A DNA stretch of 36,844 bases from the NCBI GenBank assembly GCA_046724435.1, contig JBKOWN010000205.1, positions 1 to 36,844 on the forward strand, read 5' to 3'. Position 1 is the first letter of the stretch; the number at the start of each line of letters is the position of its first letter. Positions 6,916 through 15,841 of this stretch are shown here, in pieces. Below the pieces are notes generated by a model. The model was given only the letters and a program-made list of their open reading frames with translations, was not told the origin of the DNA and searched no databases. The position numbers and the translations under genes are program-made. The stretch is from JALZAA01 sp046724435. GTDB taxonomy: Bacteria; Actinomycetota; Acidimicrobiia; IMCC26256; JACDBD01.

Positions 6916-8964
6916 ATGAATCGCCTCGCCGGCGAGACGAGCCCGTACCTTCGCCAGCACGCCGAGAACCCCGTCGACTGGTACCCGTGGGGCGACGAGG
7001 CGTTCGAGAAGGCGCGCGCCGAGGACAAGCCGGTGCTTCTCTCGGTCGGCTACTCGTCGTGCCACTGGTGCCACGTCATGGCGCACGAGAGCTTCGAGGA
7101 CCCGGACGTAGCGGCGGTGATGAACCGCCTGGTCGTCAGCGTGAAGGTGGACCGTGAGGAACGGCCCGACGTCGACGGCATCTACATGCAGGCGGTGCAG
7201 GCCATGACCGGCCGGGGTGGCTGGCCGATGACCGTCTTCCTCGATCCCGACGGCCGGCCGTTCTTCGGCGGGACGTACTTCCCGAGGGAGGAGCGTCACG
7301 GCATGCCGGGGTTCGTCACCGTGCTCGAGGCGGTCGACGACGCGTGGCACGGCCGCCGGGACGACCTGCTCGAACAGGCGGGGAAGCTCACGAAGGTGGT
7401 CGAGCGGACCGGCAGCCTGGGCGCGACGGGCGACGGGCCCGCGCCCTCGCCCGAGATCCTCGCCCGCGGCTACGAGTCGGTCCGGGCGCAGTACGACCCG
7501 CAGTTCGGCGGGTTCGGGCCGGCGCCGAAGTTCCCCCAGGCGATGACGCTCGACTTCCTCCTGCGAACCTTCGTCCGCAACCAGGCCCCCGAGACGCTCG
7601 ACATGGTGCGTGTGTCACTCGACGCCATGGCCGCCGGCGGGATGTACGACCAGGTCGGCGGCGGGTTCCATCGCTACTCGACCGACGCTCACTGGCTCGT
7701 CCCGCACTTCGAGAAGATGCTGTACGACCAGGCGCTGCTCACGAGCACATACCTGCACGCGCACCTGCTGACAGGCGAGCCGCGATACCGGCGCGTCGTC
7801 GAAGAGACGATCGGGTACGTCCTGCGCGACCTGCGTCACGAGCGCGGCGGCTTCCTCTCGGCCGAGGACGCCGACTCGGAAGGCGTCGAGGGCAAGTTCT
7901 ACCTGTGGTCCCTCGAGGAGATCGAGCGTGTCGGCGGCGAGGATGCGGCGGACGTCGTCCGCTATTTCGGCGTGACCGAGCGCGGCAACTTCGAGGACCC
8001 GCACACCGGCTACCGCGGCAACATCCTCCACGTCGTCGACCGCGCCGACGACCCGCCCGAGGTCGTGCGTCGGGCGGTGCCAAAGCTGTTCGCCGCGCGC
8101 GAGCAGCGCGTGCGCCCCGGTCTCGACGACAAGGTGCTGCTGGCGTGGAACGCGTTGTTCCTGCAGTCGTTGGCCGAGGCGGCGGCTGGCTTCGCGCGCG
8201 ACGACTGGATGGACGCCGCCCGCCGGAACGCGCGGTTCCTGCTGACAGAACTCCGCCGCGACGACGGGCGACTGCTGCGCTCGTGGCAGGACGGCCGCGC
8301 GAACCACCTCGCGTACGCCGAGGACTACGCCGCTTTGCTGGAGGCACTCGTGACGCTGGCGGAGGTCGATGACGTCGCCTGGTTGGCGGATGCGCGGTGG
8401 GTGGCCGACGAGCTGCTGCGGCTCTTCCACGACGACGAGGGCGGCGGCTTCTTCACGACCGGCGGCGACGCCGAGTCGCTCATCGTGCGGCCGAAGGAGT
8501 ACCAGGACAACGCGACCCCCGCCGAGAACTCCCTCGCGTCCAACGGGCTGCTCCGGTTGGCCGCGCTGACGGGCGTGGGCCGCTACGAGGTGCCTGCCGA
8601 GGAGGTGCTCCGGTTGCTCGGCCCCGTGCTCGCCGAGCACGCGAGCGCGTTCGCGTACCTGCTCGGCGCGCTCGAGCGGTTGGTGACATCGCCGCTCGAG
8701 GTCGCGGTCATCGGCGATACCGGCGACGAAACCGACGCGCTCCGGCGCGAGGTGCACGGGCGGCTGTTGCCGGCCGCGGTGACGGTGAGTGCCACGCCCG
8801 GCGCGGGCGCCGACGTCACGCCGCTGCTGGCGGACCGCGCGCTCGTCGACGAAAAGCCCACGGCGTACGTCTGCGAGCACTTCGCCTGCCGGCGGCCGGT
8901 CACGTCACCCGAGGATCTGCAGGCGGAGCTCGACGCCGCGCTGGCGGCGCGCCGCCGCGACTGA
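6916..8964 (+). CDS. YyaL/DUF255 thioredoxin-domain protein
   Basis: 682 residues, the usual family length. The N-terminal MNRLAGETSPYLRQHAENPV is the family consensus opening, followed by a thioredoxin-like domain with SCHWCHVM (cysteines 49 and 52) and then an alpha/alpha barrel domain with GGGFHRYSTD, VPHFEKMLYDQA, LSAEDADSEG and DDKVLLAWNAL. This is the family of human SPATA20 and Bacillus YyaL; its biochemical role is not established, although a redox or sugar-epimerase-like activity has been suggested from the fold. ATG 6916 is chosen because it gives the family N-terminus and has AAGGAG at 6906-6911, 4 bases upstream. An in-frame GTG at 6853 is an alternative and would add 21 residues. 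The stop is 3 bases from the convergent gene's stop. Confidence 0.9.
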   Translation: MNRLAGETSPYLRQHAENPVDWYPWGDEAFEKARAEDKPVLLSVGYSSCHWCHVMAHESFEDPDVAAVMNRLVVSVKVDREERPDVDGIYMQAVQAMTGRGGWPMTVFLDPDGRPFFGGTYFPREERHGMPGFVTVLEAVDDAWHGRRDDLLEQAGKLTKVVERTGSLGATGDGPAPSPEILARGYESVRAQYDPQFGGFGPAPKFPQAMTLDFLLRTFVRNQAPETLDMVRVSLDAMAAGGMYDQVGGGFHRYSTDAHWLVPHFEKMLYDQALLTSTYLHAHLLTGEPRYRRVVEETIGYVLRDLRHERGGFLSAEDADSEGVEGKFYLWSLEEIERVGGEDAADVVRYFGVTERGNFEDPHTGYRGNILHVVDRADDPPEVVRRAVPKLFAAREQRVRPGLDDKVLLAWNALFLQSLAEAAAGFARDDWMDAARRNARFLLTELRRDDGRLLRSWQDGRANHLAYAEDYAALLEALVTLAEVDDVAWLADARWVADELLRLFHDDEGGGFFTTGGDAESLIVRPKEYQDNATPAENSLASNGLLRLAALTGVGRYEVPAEEVLRLLGPVLAEHASAFAYLLGALERLVTSPLEVAVIGDTGDETDALRREVHGRLLPAAVTVSATPGAGADVTPLLADRALVDEKPTAYVCEHFACRRPVTSPEDLQAELDAALAARRRD

Positions 8965-8967
8965 GCG

Positions 8968-9642
8968 CTACTTGCCCGACTTGGGCGGCGCGAGGCCGTC
9001 GACCAGTGCCTCGGCGGTCGCCCAACCGAAGGCGATGACCGCCTCGCCCTTGTGTGGCTTGACGGTGCCGACGACCTCGGCGGCGGCCTTGCCGCCCGCC
9101 TTGACCGCGCTCGAGTGCAGCACGGCCGCGGAGGCGCCGTTCGCCTTGAGCCGGAACTTGCGGTCGTCGTAGCGGCTGTCGCATCCGAAGCGGCGGGCGA
9201 GTCGCCGGCCCCACGCCCGCTCCTCACCGGTCGGCGAGTACTTCGGGCGCGGGCACACGTCGGCGAGCGAGTTGAGCAGCGCGTACGACGAAGGATGCGC
9301 GAAGCGCCCGGCGACGAGCACGTCCTCGTCGGGGAACGAGATGGCGGCTCGGCGGTACAGCTCGCCGACGAGCTGGTCGAGCGCGAGGCGCGCCTGGCGA
9401 CCGCGGCGGATGGCGCCGAGCCCCCAGAGGATGCACGGCGTGCCGCCGATCCGTTCCAGGGAGCCGAACAGGAAGCCGTGGAGCTCGTCGTCGGCGGTGG
9501 TGCGGGTCACGAGTGGGAACCGCTCGACGTGCTCGTCGAGGGCATCGTCCTTGAGGGGCAGCTCGACCGAAACGAGGAGCTGGCCGAACTCGTCGAGCTC
9601 GGCCGGCTTGAGCGAGAGGGAATCCCGTGACTCAACCCGCAT
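8968..9642 (-). CDS. Conserved-looking protein of unknown function
   Basis: 224 residues, no signal peptide or membrane segment. It is a real gene by codon use and its fit between neighbours, but I do not recognise the family. Visible features are an acidic N-terminal third, the middle stretch FLFGSLERIGGTPCILWGLG and a Lys/Gly-rich C-terminal part ending PPKSGK. The central region has an alternating strand/helix character that could suit an acetyltransferase-like fold, but no acetyl-CoA loop is evident. The ATG is preceded at 9 bases by CACAAT (9657-9652, minus strand), a possible -10. Convergent with the YyaL-like gene. The 79 bases separating it from the SnoaL-like gene downstream hold no clear signal. 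Confidence 0.7.
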   Translation of the reverse strand: MRVESRDSLSLKPAELDEFGQLLVSVELPLKDDALDEHVERFPLVTRTTADDELHGFLFGSLERIGGTPCILWGLGAIRRGRQARLALDQLVGELYRRAAISFPDEDVLVAGRFAHPSSYALLNSLADVCPRPKYSPTGEERAWGRRLARRFGCDSRYDDRKFRLKANGASAAVLHSSAVKAGGKAAAEVVGTVKPHKGEAVIAFGWATAEALVDGLAPPKSGK

Positions 9643-9721
9643 GGCCGAGACATTGTGGCCTACGGCCGCGGGACCTCACCAGTCGAGTTGACCGCCTGGT
9701 CAAGCGCCCTGGTCACCGGGG

Positions 9722-10102
9722 TCAGCCCGCCGGGACGGCGCGGCTCATGTCCCAGTACGCCCGCATCGAGGAGATCTTCCCGTCGTCGTCGACCTCGAAG
9801 ATGTCGACGGCGTCGAGGACGATCCCGGCATCTCCGGTCGAGGCGTGGATCCGGAACACCATGGCCGCCTCGGTGCCGCACACGGTGACGTCCTTGACGT
9901 CGAAGGTCATTCGCTCGGTCAGCTGATGGACCGTGTCCCAGAAGGCGCCCCGCGCCTCGAGACCCGCGTGGGGTGGCGTGCCGACCGGGTCGACGATGAC
10001 GCCGTCGACGGCGAAAGCCTCGAGGAACGCATCCCGGTCGTTCTCCTGGTAGGCGGCGACGTAGGCGTCCACCGCCGCCTGCACCTGCTCCGGACTCGGC
10101 AT
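9722..10102 (-). CDS. SnoaL-like / NTF2-fold protein
   Basis: 126 residues. The opening helix PEQVQAAVDAYVAAYQENDRD, the strand FAVDGVIVDPVGTPPHAG and the final IFEVDDDGKISSMRAYWD are characteristic of the SnoaL-like ketosteroid-isomerase group (NTF2 fold). Members are isomerases, cyclases, hydrolases or ligand-binding proteins; in lipid-degrading actinobacteria many are annotated as steroid delta-isomerase-like. The start is ATG 10102 because AAGGAG (10113-10108, minus strand) sits 5 bases upstream; the longer GTG start at 10132 would add ten Glu-rich residues that are really the ribosome site region. Substrate unknown. Confidence 0.82.
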   Translation of the reverse strand: MPSPEQVQAAVDAYVAAYQENDRDAFLEAFAVDGVIVDPVGTPPHAGLEARGAFWDTVHQLTERMTFDVKDVTVCGTEAAMVFRIHASTGDAGIVLDAVDIFEVDDDGKISSMRAYWDMSRAVPAG

Positions 10103-10227
10103 CGGCTCTCCTTCTCCCTCGATCTCCTTCACCCTTCGATGCGTTGCGCGGGGACCCTAATCGTCACCTGCTCGTGCAACGCTCCGGTGGGTTGACCCGC
10201 GAGGACCCTCGTGAAACCCTTCACAAT

Positions 10228-11553
10228 ATGCGGGTCCTCGTGTGCGGGGGCGGCTTCGTCGGCACGTACGCCGCGCTGCGGCTCGAGCGGCGCCTCCGTC
10301 GCCCCGACGACGAGATCGTGCTCGTGAACGCGGAGAACTACCTCCAGTACCAGCCCTTCCTGCCCGAGGCGGCATCGGGGACGATCGAGCCCCGTCACGT
10401 CCTGGTCGCGCTGCGAGGCGTCCTGCGCCGCACCCGGCTCGTCGTCGGCGAGGTGGAGACGATCGATCACGCCGCACACCGGGCGCACGTCCATCTCCTC
10501 GAAGGCTCGTCCGTCGACCTCGAGTACGACGTGCTCGTCCTGGCCCCGGGTTCGGTGAGCCGGGTGCTGCCGGTACCGGGGCTCGCGGAGCAGGCGGTGG
10601 GCTTCAAGACGATCGACGAGGCGATCCATCTCCGCAACGACGTCCTGGCGCGCCTCGAGGCAGCCGCCGAGACGACCGACCCCGAGCGGCGGCGCGCGCT
10701 GCTCACGTTCGTCGTCGTCGGCGGCGGCTACGCCGGCGTGGAAGCGCTCGCCGAGCTGGAGGACCTCAGCCGCGCCGCGCTGAAGAAGTATCCCGAGCTG
10801 CGAGGCGAGCGCGCCCGGTGGGTGCTGATCGAGGCCACCGATCGCCTCCTGCCCGAGATCGACGAGAGCCTCGCCGAGTACGCGCAGCGTCGGCTGACGC
10901 GCCGAGGGATCGACGTCCGGATGGGAACCAGCCTGGAGTCGGCCGAGGGCGGGATCATGCGGCTGTCGAGCGGCGAGGAGTTCGCGGCGACGACACTCGT
11001 CTGGACGACCGGAGTGCGCCCGCATGCGCTGGCGGCGCGTTCGGGCTTCCCCGTCGACGACCGGGGCCGCGTCACCTGCGACGTGTACCTGCGCGTCCAC
11101 GACGCCGACGGCGGTGTCGTGCCCGACGCCTGGGCCGCCGGCGACAACGCCGCCGTGCCCGACCTCACGACGGGCGGGTTGTGCCCGCCCACCGCGCAAC
11201 ACGCGATCCGCCAGGCGAAGCAGCTCTCCCGCAACGTCGTCGCCTCGACTCGCGGGCGCGCGCCCCGCCCGTTCCGGTACCACAACCGGGGCCAGCTCGT
11301 GTCGCTGGGGCGCTATCGGGGCGTCGCCCGACTCCCCGGCCGGATCCGCGTGCGCGGCTTTGCGGCGTGGTGGCTCCACCGCACGTACCACCTCGCCAAG
11401 ATGCCGACGTTGAACCGCCGCGTCCGGATCGCGCTCGACTGGACGGTCGCAATGCTGTTCCCGCGTGACGTCGTCGCGCTCGGCTCGCTGCAGCGGCCAC
11501 GCGAGGCGTTCCGCCGCGCCGCCGCCGAAGAGGAACGCCGACGCTCCGGCTGA
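10228..11553 (+). CDS. Type II NADH dehydrogenase-like flavoprotein
   Basis: 441 residues. Two dinucleotide-binding motifs are present: CGGGFVGTYAALRLE (FAD) from residue 6 and VVVGGGYAGVEALAELEDL (NADH), together with VNAENYLQYQPFLPE, the ATG-like WTTGVRPH and the FAD-contacting DAWAAGDNAAVPDL. This is the NDH-2 family, which oxidises NADH and reduces quinone at the inner membrane face without pumping protons. The C-terminal Arg/aromatic-rich segment (FAAWWLHRTYHLAKMP) matches the membrane-association region of NDH-2 proteins. ATG 10228 gives the usual MRVLVCGGG start; no Shine-Dalgarno is visible. An in-frame GTG at 10174 could give a longer form. Whether it reduces menaquinone is inferred. 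Confidence 0.88.
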   Translation: MRVLVCGGGFVGTYAALRLERRLRRPDDEIVLVNAENYLQYQPFLPEAASGTIEPRHVLVALRGVLRRTRLVVGEVETIDHAAHRAHVHLLEGSSVDLEYDVLVLAPGSVSRVLPVPGLAEQAVGFKTIDEAIHLRNDVLARLEAAAETTDPERRRALLTFVVVGGGYAGVEALAELEDLSRAALKKYPELRGERARWVLIEATDRLLPEIDESLAEYAQRRLTRRGIDVRMGTSLESAEGGIMRLSSGEEFAATTLVWTTGVRPHALAARSGFPVDDRGRVTCDVYLRVHDADGGVVPDAWAAGDNAAVPDLTTGGLCPPTAQHAIRQAKQLSRNVVASTRGRAPRPFRYHNRGQLVSLGRYRGVARLPGRIRVRGFAAWWLHRTYHLAKMPTLNRRVRIALDWTVAMLFPRDVVALGSLQRPREAFRRAAAEEERRRSG

Positions 11554-11565
11554 CCTCGGCGGCGA

Positions 11566-12378
11566 CTATTCGACGACCACGCCGTCGAGGGACGGATCGG
11601 CCGGCGGGAACTGCGGATCGAGCCGGCGGAACGTGTCGAGCAGGAGCGTCGCCACGACGACGTCACGCACCCACTTCCGGTCGCTTGGCACGATCCACCA
11701 CGGCGCGATGTCCGTAGACGTCTCGCTGATCGCCTTTTCGTACGCCGATTGATATTCGTCCCACTGCTTGCGAGCTTCCAGGTCCTCTGGATTGAACTTC
11801 CATCGCTTGGTCGGGTTGTCGAGCCGCGCCTGAAGCCTCTGGCGCTGTTCCTCGCGCGAGATGTGCAAGTACACCTTGACCACCGTCGTGCCCTCGTCGG
11901 TCAGCATCTGCTCGAACTCGCGCACATGTCGGTATCGGCGTCGACAGAGATCGTCGTCGATGATCCCGCGGACGGGCGCTGTGACGACGTCCTCGTAGTG
12001 GGATCGGTTGAACACGCCGAGCCGCCCTCGAGCCGGGCAGGCATTGTGAACGCGCCACAGGTAGTCGTGCTCGAGCTCGAGGGTCGTCGGCACCTTGAAG
12101 CTCGTGACCGCGCAGCCTTGCGGGTTGAGCCCGCTCAGCGCGCGGCGGATCACGCCGTCCTTCCCGGACGTGTCGACACCCTGGAGCACCAGGAGCACGC
12201 TCCGCTCGGCCTCGGCCCAGAGCCGTGCGTGCAACTCCTCGATCTCGTCGAGCAGGGCGTCGCGCTGCTCTCGCGCTTCCGCCTTGTGGGTCAGGCCGAG
12301 TCGGTCAGCCGGGTCTCGCCGGGCCAGCCGGGGCGGCTGGCCGGTCGCGACGCGCAGCGGGGCGAGATCGATGGCCAT
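11566..12378 (-). CDS. Polyphosphate kinase 2 family protein
   Basis: 270 residues. The PPK2 Walker A GVDTSGKDG is at 67-75, the Walker B/switch region reads GVFNRSHYEDV, and the lid region includes VYLHISREEQRQRL and WKFNPEDLEARKQWDEY, all diagnostic. PPK2 enzymes move phosphate between polyphosphate and nucleotides (AMP/ADP or GDP) in the cytoplasm. The length and single domain suggest a one-domain PPK2; class I, II or III is not assigned here. ATG 12378 is chosen, since the upstream frame is Arg-rich and overlaps the preceding gene. It follows the nuclease/phosphatase gene with an 8-base gap, so the two probably form an operon. It converges on the NDH-2 gene with 12 bases between stops. 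Confidence 0.9.
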   Translation of the reverse strand: MAIDLAPLRVATGQPPRLARRDPADRLGLTHKAEAREQRDALLDEIEELHARLWAEAERSVLLVLQGVDTSGKDGVIRRALSGLNPQGCAVTSFKVPTTLELEHDYLWRVHNACPARGRLGVFNRSHYEDVVTAPVRGIIDDDLCRRRYRHVREFEQMLTDEGTTVVKVYLHISREEQRQRLQARLDNPTKRWKFNPEDLEARKQWDEYQSAYEKAISETSTDIAPWWIVPSDRKWVRDVVVATLLLDTFRRLDPQFPPADPSLDGVVVE

Positions 12379-12386
12379 CGGGTCGT

Positions 12387-13169
12387 CTAGTACCGCAGCT
12401 CGGCGACGACGGCGTAGTGGTCGGACGGGTGCACGCCGTCGATCGGATCGATCGCAGCGACCCGAGCGTCCACGACATGGCCGGCACCGTTCGCCTTGCG
12501 CCATCCGACGAAGACGTAGTCGATGCGACGGTCGGCCTCCAGGTCACGAGCCGCGAAGACATTGTCGTTCGACCACGTGAACCCGGTCCCGTCGCCGGCG
12601 ACGTCCCACGCGTCCACGAACACCAGACGCGGGACCGGCACGGCGGCGCGGCCGGTGAGCATGCGGATCTCCTCGGAGTCGGGCTCGGCGTTGAAGTCGC
12701 CGCACACGATGGGCGGAAACGCGCGACCCGTCGACTCGGCCACGAACTCGGCCAGCCCGCGGACTTGAGCCTGACGGACGTGGCTCTCGTCGTACCGCCA
12801 GTTGAGGTGCGTCGTGTAGAGCTCGAACGGCCCTCGGGGACCATCGACATCGACCTTGAGCGCGACCCGGAACTCGTCGGTCGACGGCGTGGTCGGGAGC
12901 GAACGCGTGTCGCTCGCCGCGATCGGCCACCGCGAGAGGACTGCGTTGCCGAACGACGCCTCCCCCGCGTCGAACCCCGCCGCGAACACGTGCTCGTAGC
13001 CAAGGGTGTCCGCGAGCTCCTCGGACTGGCCGGGTGCGTCTTCGACGTCCCAGACCTCTTGCAGCGCGATGACGTCGGCGTCGATGCGCCGGAGGGTCTC
13101 GGCGATGCCGGGCTGGCGGTCTTTCCAGGGACCGAAACGCCACCAGAGGTTCCAGGTGGCGACGCGCAT
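12387..13169 (-). CDS. Endonuclease/exonuclease/phosphatase family protein
   Basis: 260 residues. The EEP fold motifs occur in order: MRVATWNLWW, IALQEVWD with the metal-binding Glu, YTTHLNWRYDESHVRQAQ, VCGDFNAEPDSEEI and the terminal HPSDHYAVVAEL with the catalytic His-Asp pair. The family cleaves phosphodiester or phosphomonoester bonds in DNA, inositol phosphates or lipids. No signal peptide is present, so it is likely cytoplasmic. ATG 13169 is chosen because it begins exactly at the family start; two ATGs and a GTG at 13223 are available upstream. It is first in a pair with polyphosphate kinase 2, which suggests a link to phosphate metabolism, an inference only. Confidence 0.88.
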   Translation of the reverse strand: MRVATWNLWWRFGPWKDRQPGIAETLRRIDADVIALQEVWDVEDAPGQSEELADTLGYEHVFAAGFDAGEASFGNAVLSRWPIAASDTRSLPTTPSTDEFRVALKVDVDGPRGPFELYTTHLNWRYDESHVRQAQVRGLAEFVAESTGRAFPPIVCGDFNAEPDSEEIRMLTGRAAVPVPRLVFVDAWDVAGDGTGFTWSNDNVFAARDLEADRRIDYVFVGWRKANGAGHVVDARVAAIDPIDGVHPSDHYAVVAELRY

Positions 13170-13235
13170 CCGCGTCTCGATGAGATCGGGTGGGTGCATC
13201 TGCATCGCCGTGATGCCTACCACGGGGCCGCGCCG

Positions 13236-13241
13236 TAGGCT
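13236..13241 (+). promoter_or_regulatory. Possible -10 element before the acyl-CoA dehydrogenase operon
   Basis: TAGGCT fits TANNNT and ends 5 bases before a GTG at 13247 that opens a short ORF. No -35 match was seen. Confidence 0.35.
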
Positions 13242-13246
13242 GACAG

Positions 13247-13282
13247 GTGAACATCAGGCAACGCAGCGGGGAGCATCGATGA
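13247..13282 (+). CDS. Possible leader peptide of the acyl-CoA dehydrogenase operon
   Basis: An 11-codon ORF, MNIRQRSGEHR, starts with GTG 5 bases after TAGGCT and ends with a TGA (13280-13282) that overlaps the dehydrogenase ATG (13279) as ATGA. It also spans the GGGGAG ribosome site. The arrangement suits translational coupling or leader-peptide control. Short ORFs arise by chance, so this is tentative. Confidence 0.3.
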   Translation: MNIRQRSGEHR

Positions 13283-15018
13283 TCGACTACGCCACCCTCG
13301 ACGCCGCGATCGGGCACAACTGGTACGACCTCGACCCCGATCTCCAGGCACGTGTGCGACGCGATTGCCCGCCGGAGGACTTCGAGTGGGCCGACGCCAA
13401 GCTGCGCGAGTTCGGCGGGCTCGTCGGCGAGCGGGTCGCGCCCAACTCGGAGGTCGTCGACGCCCATCCGCCCGAGCTCCGGCGCTACGACCGGTGGGCC
13501 GAGGAGGTCAACGAGATCGTGCACCACCCGGCCGGTGTCGACTCGAAGCGGTCGCTGTGGGCGACCGGGTACGTCGGTGGCTTCGCGCGCGACGAGGCCG
13601 ATCGTGGCCGCCCGGCGCCCGGCGTGATGCTCGCCGCCACCAGCTACCTCTTGTCCCAGGCCGACACCGGCCTCGTCTGCAGTCTGGGAATGACCAGCGG
13701 CGTCGCCGGCCTCGTCGCCGCTTACGCGCCGCCCGACGTGCGCGACGCGCTCCTGCCCGGACTACGGGGCGACAGCTTCGACGGCGGCGTCGACGGGTCG
13801 ATGTTCCTGACGGAGCGCGACGGAGGCTCGGACCTCGGCCGCACCGTCCACTGCACTGCGCGCGACGTCGGGGACGGCCGCGTCGTGATCAACGGCGAGA
13901 AGTGGTTCTGCTCCAACATCGACGGCGCCGCCATCGTGATGCTGGCGCGTCCAGAGGGCGCGCCCGACGGCCCCGTCGGCCTCGGCCTCTACCTGGTTCC
14001 CAAGGAGCGGGAGGACGGATCCCGCAACGGGATCTCGATGCGCCGGCTCAAGCCGAAGTTGGGGACGAAGAGCGTACCGACGGGCGAGGTCGAGTTCCAC
14101 GACGCGCTCGGCTACGCGCTGCGCGCGACGCGCCCGAGCGACGGCGGTGGCTCCGAGTCGGACGCCGGCGGGCTCGGGCGGATGATGGAGATGGTCAACG
14201 GCTCGCGCTTCGGAGTCGCGCTGATGGGTCTCGGTATCGCCCGCCGCTCGTTCCTCGAAGGCACGATCTGGGCCCATCACCGGCGGGCGAAGGGCCGGCT
14301 CCTCGTCGACCTCCCGCTCATCCGCGAGCAGCTCGTCGATCTCCTTGCCGAGCTCGAGGCGGCGTTCGCGCTCGGCTTCGAGTGCGCGGCAGCCGCCCGC
14401 TCGCGCGACGGTGACCGCCTCCGGCGCATCCTGGTCCCGGCGGCGAAGGTGCGGTTGTGCCGGTTTGGTGTCGAGGCCTCGAGCAAGGCCGTCGAGCTGC
14501 ACGGCGGCAACGGGTATTGCGAGGACTGGCCGCTCACGCGCCAGCTGCGCGACGCGCAGTGCCACCCGATCTGGGAAGGCACCGAGCAGATCTGCCAGCT
14601 CGACGTCCTGCGCGCCATCCGGCGCGACACCGCTCACGAAGCCGCATTGGCGCGAATCGACCGGGCGATCGATGCGGCCGCCGCCGGGCCGGAGTACGTG
14701 TCCGACGCCGTTGCCGCCGTGAACGTGGCTCGTCACGAGCTGGAGCGGCGCGTCGACGAGCTTCCTTCGCTCGACGCCGACCTCGCCGAAGCACGTGCGG
14801 CGCGCATCACGACCCAGCTCGCCCGCACCGTCTCCGCCGCGTTGCTGCTCGAGCAGTCGGCCGAGGATCCGCACAAGGCGCTGGTGGGCGTGCGCTTCGC
14901 TCGGCTGAACCTCTCCCCCGCCGCGGCATGGGATGACCGCGTCGCGATGGTGGCCGGCCGTGAGCTCCTGGCCTACGACGAGATCGACCACGCAACCGCG
15001 GAGAAGGCCGCCGCCTGA
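13279..15018 (+). CDS. AidB-like acyl-CoA dehydrogenase
   Basis: 579 residues, the long form of the acyl-CoA dehydrogenase family. The FAD-binding segment MFLTERDGGSDLGRT matches the TEKQGGSD motif of AidB, EKWFCSNIDG follows, and the C-terminal HGGNGYCEDWPLTRQLRDAQ plus IWEGTEQI matches the AidB-type active-site region. The flavoprotein introduces a double bond into acyl-CoA thioesters; AidB itself is an alkylation-response protein with dehydrogenase activity, so the true substrate is open. ATG 13279 has GGGGAG upstream. Followed by an SDR (49-base gap) and a VOC protein, likely one operon, and divergent from the EEP/PPK2 pair. Confidence 0.88.
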   Translation: MIDYATLDAAIGHNWYDLDPDLQARVRRDCPPEDFEWADAKLREFGGLVGERVAPNSEVVDAHPPELRRYDRWAEEVNEIVHHPAGVDSKRSLWATGYVGGFARDEADRGRPAPGVMLAATSYLLSQADTGLVCSLGMTSGVAGLVAAYAPPDVRDALLPGLRGDSFDGGVDGSMFLTERDGGSDLGRTVHCTARDVGDGRVVINGEKWFCSNIDGAAIVMLARPEGAPDGPVGLGLYLVPKEREDGSRNGISMRRLKPKLGTKSVPTGEVEFHDALGYALRATRPSDGGGSESDAGGLGRMMEMVNGSRFGVALMGLGIARRSFLEGTIWAHHRRAKGRLLVDLPLIREQLVDLLAELEAAFALGFECAAAARSRDGDRLRRILVPAAKVRLCRFGVEASSKAVELHGGNGYCEDWPLTRQLRDAQCHPIWEGTEQICQLDVLRAIRRDTAHEAALARIDRAIDAAAAGPEYVSDAVAAVNVARHELERRVDELPSLDADLAEARAARITTQLARTVSAALLLEQSAEDPHKALVGVRFARLNLSPAAAWDDRVAMVAGRELLAYDEIDHATAEKAAA

Positions 15019-15067
15019 GGTTCACCCCGACCTTGGGCTCACAACCATCGGCAAGGAGGAGAGAGCG

Positions 15068-15841
15068 GTGGATACGACGTTCAACTTCCCCGGCTCGATC
15101 GCCGTCATCACCGGGGCGTCGTCCGGGCTCGGTCGCCGTATTGCCCTGGACGTGGCCGCGAGGGGCGCGACCGTCATCGGCATTGCCCGGCGAGAGGACC
15201 TCCTCCAGCAGGTCGCGGCCGAGATGCGGCGCTCGTCGCCGTCCTCGGGCTACGTCACGTGCGACGTCAGCGACACCGCAAAGTTCGCGTCGGTGCTGTC
15301 CGACCTGGAAGCTGCCCACGGCCGAATCGACCTGCTGGTCAACGACGCCGCAATCGGCGAGCCGAACGGCGACAGCATCGAGAAGTACCGCACCGTCTTC
15401 GAGACGAACTTCTTCGCCGTCGTCGCCGGAACCCTCGCGGTGCTGCCCGGGATGGTCGAGCGCTCGCGCGGCGTCATCGTGAACGTTTCTTCCGACACCG
15501 GCCGCGCGCCCGGGGCGGCCGAGCCGGCGTACTCGGCGTCGAAGGCAGCGTTGAGCGCCTTCACCGAGAGCCAGTCCTACACCGTCGACGATCGTGGCGT
15601 CCGCCTGCACGTCCTCTACCCGGGTTTCGTTCCCACGCCGATGACGGCAGGCGCCGATCCGACCAAGGTGCCGCGGTTCGTGCGCCGCACGGAACACCAG
15701 GTCTCGCAAACGCTGCTCCGCGGCCTGGGTCGACCACGCGTCGAGATCGACGCGACGCGCGTGGCACGCCTGGCGCCAGTTGCACGAGCGCTCGTGCCCG
15801 GCGCGTACCGCCGGGGCGTGAAGTCGTTCACCCCGAGCTAA
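15068..15841 (+). CDS. Classical SDR oxidoreductase
   Basis: 257 residues. The NAD(P) loop TGASSGLGRR, the NDAAIGE core motif and a complete SSDTGR...YSASKAALS active site (Ser, Tyr, Lys) make this a canonical short-chain dehydrogenase/reductase, in contrast to the substituted one at 4369. The start is GTG 15068 with a very strong ribosome site, AAGGAGGA at 15053-15060, 7 bases upstream. A VP(T)PM segment follows the PGF motif. It lies between the AidB-like dehydrogenase and the VOC protein, and its TAA overlaps the ATG of the latter by one base, so translation is probably coupled. Substrate not determinable, but lipid or steroid metabolism is plausible. Confidence 0.9.
   Translation: MDTTFNFPGSIAVITGASSGLGRRIALDVAARGATVIGIARREDLLQQVAAEMRRSSPSSGYVTCDVSDTAKFASVLSDLEAAHGRIDLLVNDAAIGEPNGDSIEKYRTVFETNFFAVVAGTLAVLPGMVERSRGVIVNVSSDTGRAPGAAEPAYSASKAALSAFTESQSYTVDDRGVRLHVLYPGFVPTPMTAGADPTKVPRFVRRTEHQVSQTLLRGLGRPRVEIDATRVARLAPVARALVPGAYRRGVKSFTPS

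Noticed and set aside
5184..7028. Very long antisense open frame opposite the acyl-CoA synthetase
   Set aside because: Low-complexity His/Arg/Val-rich product with no family signature, opposite an obvious gene.
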